8,888 bases of DNA, taken from the NCBI GenBank assembly GCA_013152105.1, contig JAADHA010000206.1:1-8888 (forward strand). Direction: 5' to 3'. The first letter of the stretch is position 1. Every line of letters starts with the position of its first letter. This DNA is from Oligoflexia bacterium (GTDB taxonomy: Bacteria; Myxococcota_A; UBA796; UBA2385). The notes beneath the pieces are model-generated. The model worked only from the letters and a program-made list of their open reading frames with translations, did not search any database and was not told the DNA's origin. Below are positions 7,401 through 8,888 of this stretch, piece by piece. A program made the position numbers and the translations under genes.

Positions 7401-8118
7401 GGCCTCGGGCCAGGTCAGCCTGTTCGGCGCCATGTCCGCGGCCGCGGCCCCCAAGCGCCTCAAGCTGCCCGATCTGGGCGAGTGGCCGACCGCCGTGAAG
7501 CTCTCCAAGGAACGGGACGCCTTGGGCTTCTTCATCACCGGCCACCCGTTGGAAGCCTATGGCAGCCTCACCCGTCGCCTGACGACCTGCACCATCGCAG
7601 ACCTCGACCACCTCTCCGGGGATCGCGAGGTCTCCGTCGCGGGCATGGTCACCGCCTTTCGGCAGATCACGACCAAGCGAGGCGACAAGATGGCCTTCGT
7701 CACCATCGAAGACCAGCACGGCAGCGTCGAGTGCGTGTGCTTCCCCAAGGTCTACGCGGCCAACACCCGTTCCCTGGTCAGCGAACAGCCCCTGTTGGTC
7801 CGCGGCAAGCTCGAGAAGTCGGGAGAGGGCAACAAGATCCTGGTCGAGACCGCTGAAGTGCTTGCCGACGTCCGTATCCGCCGAACCCGCGCCGTCCACC
7901 TCAGCGTGGACGAGATCGAACTGAGCCATGAACGCATCCGAGCCCTCCAGGACGTGATCGCCGAGAGCCCCGGTCGCTGCCCCCTCAGCCTGCACGTGCG
8001 GATGCCCGGGCATGCCCGCGCTACCCTCCTTCTCAATGCCAAGGTGGTACCGGACGAGGCGCTCATGCAAGGCTTGGAGAGCCTCTTCCGTCGACCCGAT
8101 GTCGTGGAGTTGCGATGA
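4486..8118 (+). CDS. dnaE: DNA polymerase III alpha subunit
   Basis: Catalytic subunit of the replicative DNA polymerase, 1210 residues (family about 1150-1200). An N-terminal PHP domain covers about 3-290. The palm contains GPGRGSGAG (422-430), PDIDVDIC (463-470, catalytic D466 and D468) and IKFDFLGL (614-621, third aspartate D617). Other family blocks are QTGVHAAGVVVAD (569-581), FQVESSGM (667-674), ALYRPGPLSSGM (694-705), YQEQVMQIAQ (739-748) and GYGFNKSHSAAYG (806-818). A helix-hairpin-helix region lies near 887-943, a clamp-binding motif QVSLF at 976-980, and an OB fold at about 1048-1125. Several PHP metal-ligand positions are replaced (R9, T41, R220), and a Pro-rich insertion of about 50 residues lies at 298-350. 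ATG 4486 is the only possible start: an in-frame TAG lies 13 codons upstream and FVHLH begins at residue 3. No Shine-Dalgarno is visible. The clamp motif and lack of imuA/imuB neighbours favour DnaE1 over DnaE2. Confidence 0.97.
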   Translation: MAFVHLHCRTQFSILDGAVEPKNLAEAVVERGMTACAITDTCNLYGGVGFFGAAKAKGVRPILGAEIWLWPPGIQTLDRKDPDGGWHIVLLVEGDAPPPKDSELPWDPVGYRNLCKLITTAIFDGMHYRPRIDWDLLERHKDGLIVLTSGLNGPIGTALRDGVPERATQDITRLQEIFGPDHLFLELQDTGLDGQQAMNDLSRQLADQLGLRTVVTNEVRYLDPQDAVTLDVLNCIARGENIDQVDRLPIPTDQQYLKTEAQMRALFPDDGPALDITVDIAARCRFDFKMDTYWFPATDPPDPDPPAPPDVHGADAPRADTQRNWEYFYQAFPPPLDFKLSDPQVEIPPKPDGAGSINGYFEWYATQGLMLRLKTIPEELHEQYWDRLKFEFRVIEGMGFPAYLLIVAEFINWAKDQAIPVGPGRGSGAGAVVNWALRITDIDPLRFGLLMERFLNPERVSMPDIDVDICQDRREEVIEHVRQKYGSPLVSQIITYGKLQAKAALKDVARVLGVDFNQANRIAKLVPEELGIKLEDAVQDERLRALSTGDPMVGRVVSLARRVEGMVRQTGVHAAGVVVADRPIVEHAPLYRDGPDGGPVVQYEMKSAEGIGLIKFDFLGLKTLDQLRDALAMVKRNTGQDIVLADIPYDDADTFALLQAGDALGVFQVESSGMRDLLTRLRPSNIDDLIALVALYRPGPLSSGMVDNFIDCKHGRKKIEYPHPSLKPILESTYGSIVYQEQVMQIAQVYSGYSLGGADLLRRAMGKKKKADMDKQRSIFVAGALEHDHTEQEANDLFDLLAFFAGYGFNKSHSAAYGVVSYFTAWLKTHYRAEYMAALMSIEANNTDKVLAYIGDCKRSGIQVLPPDVNHSVRGFDVPSDQRNAIRFGMAAVKGVGESAVDAIIEARKRAGGTFESFIDCLEDLDYKRVNKKVLESLICCGAFDWTGNCRHALLEGLPGAMSVAHGTQEQKASGQVSLFGAMSAAAAPKRLKLPDLGEWPTAVKLSKERDALGFFITGHPLEAYGSLTRRLTTCTIADLDHLSGDREVSVAGMVTAFRQITTKRGDKMAFVTIEDQHGSVECVCFPKVYAANTRSLVSEQPLLVRGKLEKSGEGNKILVETAEVLADVRIRRTRAVHLSVDEIELSHERIRALQDVIAESPGRCPLSLHVRMPGHARATLLLNAKVVPDEALMQGLESLFRRPDVVELR

Positions 8119-8888
8119 GGATCCTGGTGCTCGCCTTCTGTCTCGGCCTCTCGGCCCATGCCGACGATCTGCCGGATGTCATCGAAGCCGTCCCCCGAGG
8201 CCGCATCGACTGGACCCGCCTCGTACTCTCGGTCGATGCCCGCAGCGAGCTGCGCATGGGGGCCTGGAAGGACCGGCGGATCCGGGAACAGGACGCGCTG
8301 GACCGCTTGAAGTCGCGCGTCCCAGATCTGGCTCAGCGGGTGCGCGTCACCCCCGACACCCTCGCCGCTGACCTGCTCGCCGGCAAGGGCGACCTGCCCC
8401 GGCGCCTGGGGGACGCCGTCAACGACTGGCAGATCGTGGAGACGCGCTACCACGACAACGGCGCGGTCGAGCTGGTGGCCGAGCTCGATCTGCGCCAGTG
8501 GTTGCGACCGGCCCTTCGGTCCTTGGCGTCCCAAGAAGCCACGCCGCCGGGTCCCGGCGATGTCACCGGGTTGGTTGTCGACGCCCGCGAGCTGCCCTTT
8601 GAGCCGTGCCTGGCCCCTCGGATCACCGCTCCCACGGGTACGGTCTTCTTCGGCGCCCAGCGCCTGTCTGCGGACACCTTGGATCTGGGCGCTCCGGTGG
8701 TCTTCGTCACCGACCCGGCCGATCCTCGGGCCATCGCGCGAGCGGGCGATCACCCCTTGCTGGTCCGCGCCGCCTCGGTCCAAGGCGGGGGCGAGCTGGT
8801 CCTGGATCCGACCAGCGCCCGGGCACTGGACGCCACGCCAGACCTGGCGTCCATCGCCGCCCAGGGGCGGGTCGTCATCGTGGTTCAG
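8115..8888 (+). CDS. Exported LPP20/FlgP-like protein, partial (runs off right edge)
   Basis: Open frame of 258 codons with no stop before the window end, so the C-terminus is missing. It begins MRILVLAFCLGLSAHA followed by DD, a short Sec signal peptide with probable cleavage after A16. There is no lipobox at that site, so the mature protein should be periplasmic or outer-membrane associated rather than a lipoprotein. The segment TGLVVDARELPFEPCLAPRI (151-170), then VVFVTDPADPRAIARAGDHP (195-213 region) and QGRVVIVVQ (250-258), follows the pattern of LPP20/FlgP-type proteins, some of which take part in flagellar or outer-membrane assembly. Function here is not established. The ATG overlaps the dnaE stop as ATGA and has GGAG at 8106-8109 five bases upstream, indicating translational coupling to dnaE. 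Codon use matches its neighbours. The gene is well supported; the family call is moderate. Confidence 0.75.
   Translation, partial: MRILVLAFCLGLSAHADDLPDVIEAVPRGRIDWTRLVLSVDARSELRMGAWKDRRIREQDALDRLKSRVPDLAQRVRVTPDTLAADLLAGKGDLPRRLGDAVNDWQIVETRYHDNGAVELVAELDLRQWLRPALRSLASQEATPPGPGDVTGLVVDARELPFEPCLAPRITAPTGTVFFGAQRLSADTLDLGAPVVFVTDPADPRAIARAGDHPLLVRAASVQGGGELVLDPTSARALDATPDLASIAAQGRVVIVVQ

Noticed and set aside
7752..8783. Minus-strand open frame spanning the end of dnaE and the exported-protein gene
   Set aside because: It is antisense to conserved dnaE and to a frame with a signal peptide, coupled start and family motifs; it shows no motif of its own.

Overview
This is a high-GC bacterial window with five protein-coding genes in two divergent blocks and very little non-coding DNA. 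The gene content and the style of the proteins would fit an environmental proteobacterium or a Myxococcota/deltaproteobacterium-like lineage: a bacterial sphingosine-phosphate-lyase-type enzyme, an M81/MlrC metallopeptidase, a DnaE with a degenerate PHP domain, and an LPP20/FlgP-like exported protein. This placement is inference; no rRNA or other decisive marker is present. No RNA gene, mobile element, CRISPR array or long repeat was found.

Left block, minus strand (149-3177). A PLP-dependent sphingosine-1-phosphate-lyase-like enzyme (1687-3177) is followed by an M81-family (MlrC-like) metallopeptidase (149-1690). The stop of the first and the GTG start of the second overlap as GTGA, so the two are almost certainly co-transcribed and translationally coupled. 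The lyase-like gene has a strong AGGAGG ribosome binding site. The end of the window (1-148) holds no gene I can support.

Intergenic region (3178-3333). This 156-base divergent region contains a perfect 6-bp inverted repeat with a 4-base spacer (3200-3215). It lies in a local AT-rich patch just upstream of the lyase-like gene and is a candidate operator.

Right block, plus strand (3334 to the window end). A membrane protein with two tandem RDD domains (3334-4446) is followed after 39 bases by dnaE, the replicative DNA polymerase III alpha subunit (4486-8118). The dnaE stop overlaps the ATG of a signal-peptide-bearing LPP20/FlgP-like protein (8115 onward), which runs off the right edge. DnaE keeps its polymerase catalytic aspartates and has a clamp-binding motif, but several metal-binding positions of its PHP domain are replaced. 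It also carries a proline-rich insertion of about 50 residues before the palm.

The most notable points are the coupled lyase/M81 pair, the divergent-promoter palindrome, and the PHP decay plus insertion in DnaE. None amounts to a clearly new system from sequence alone.
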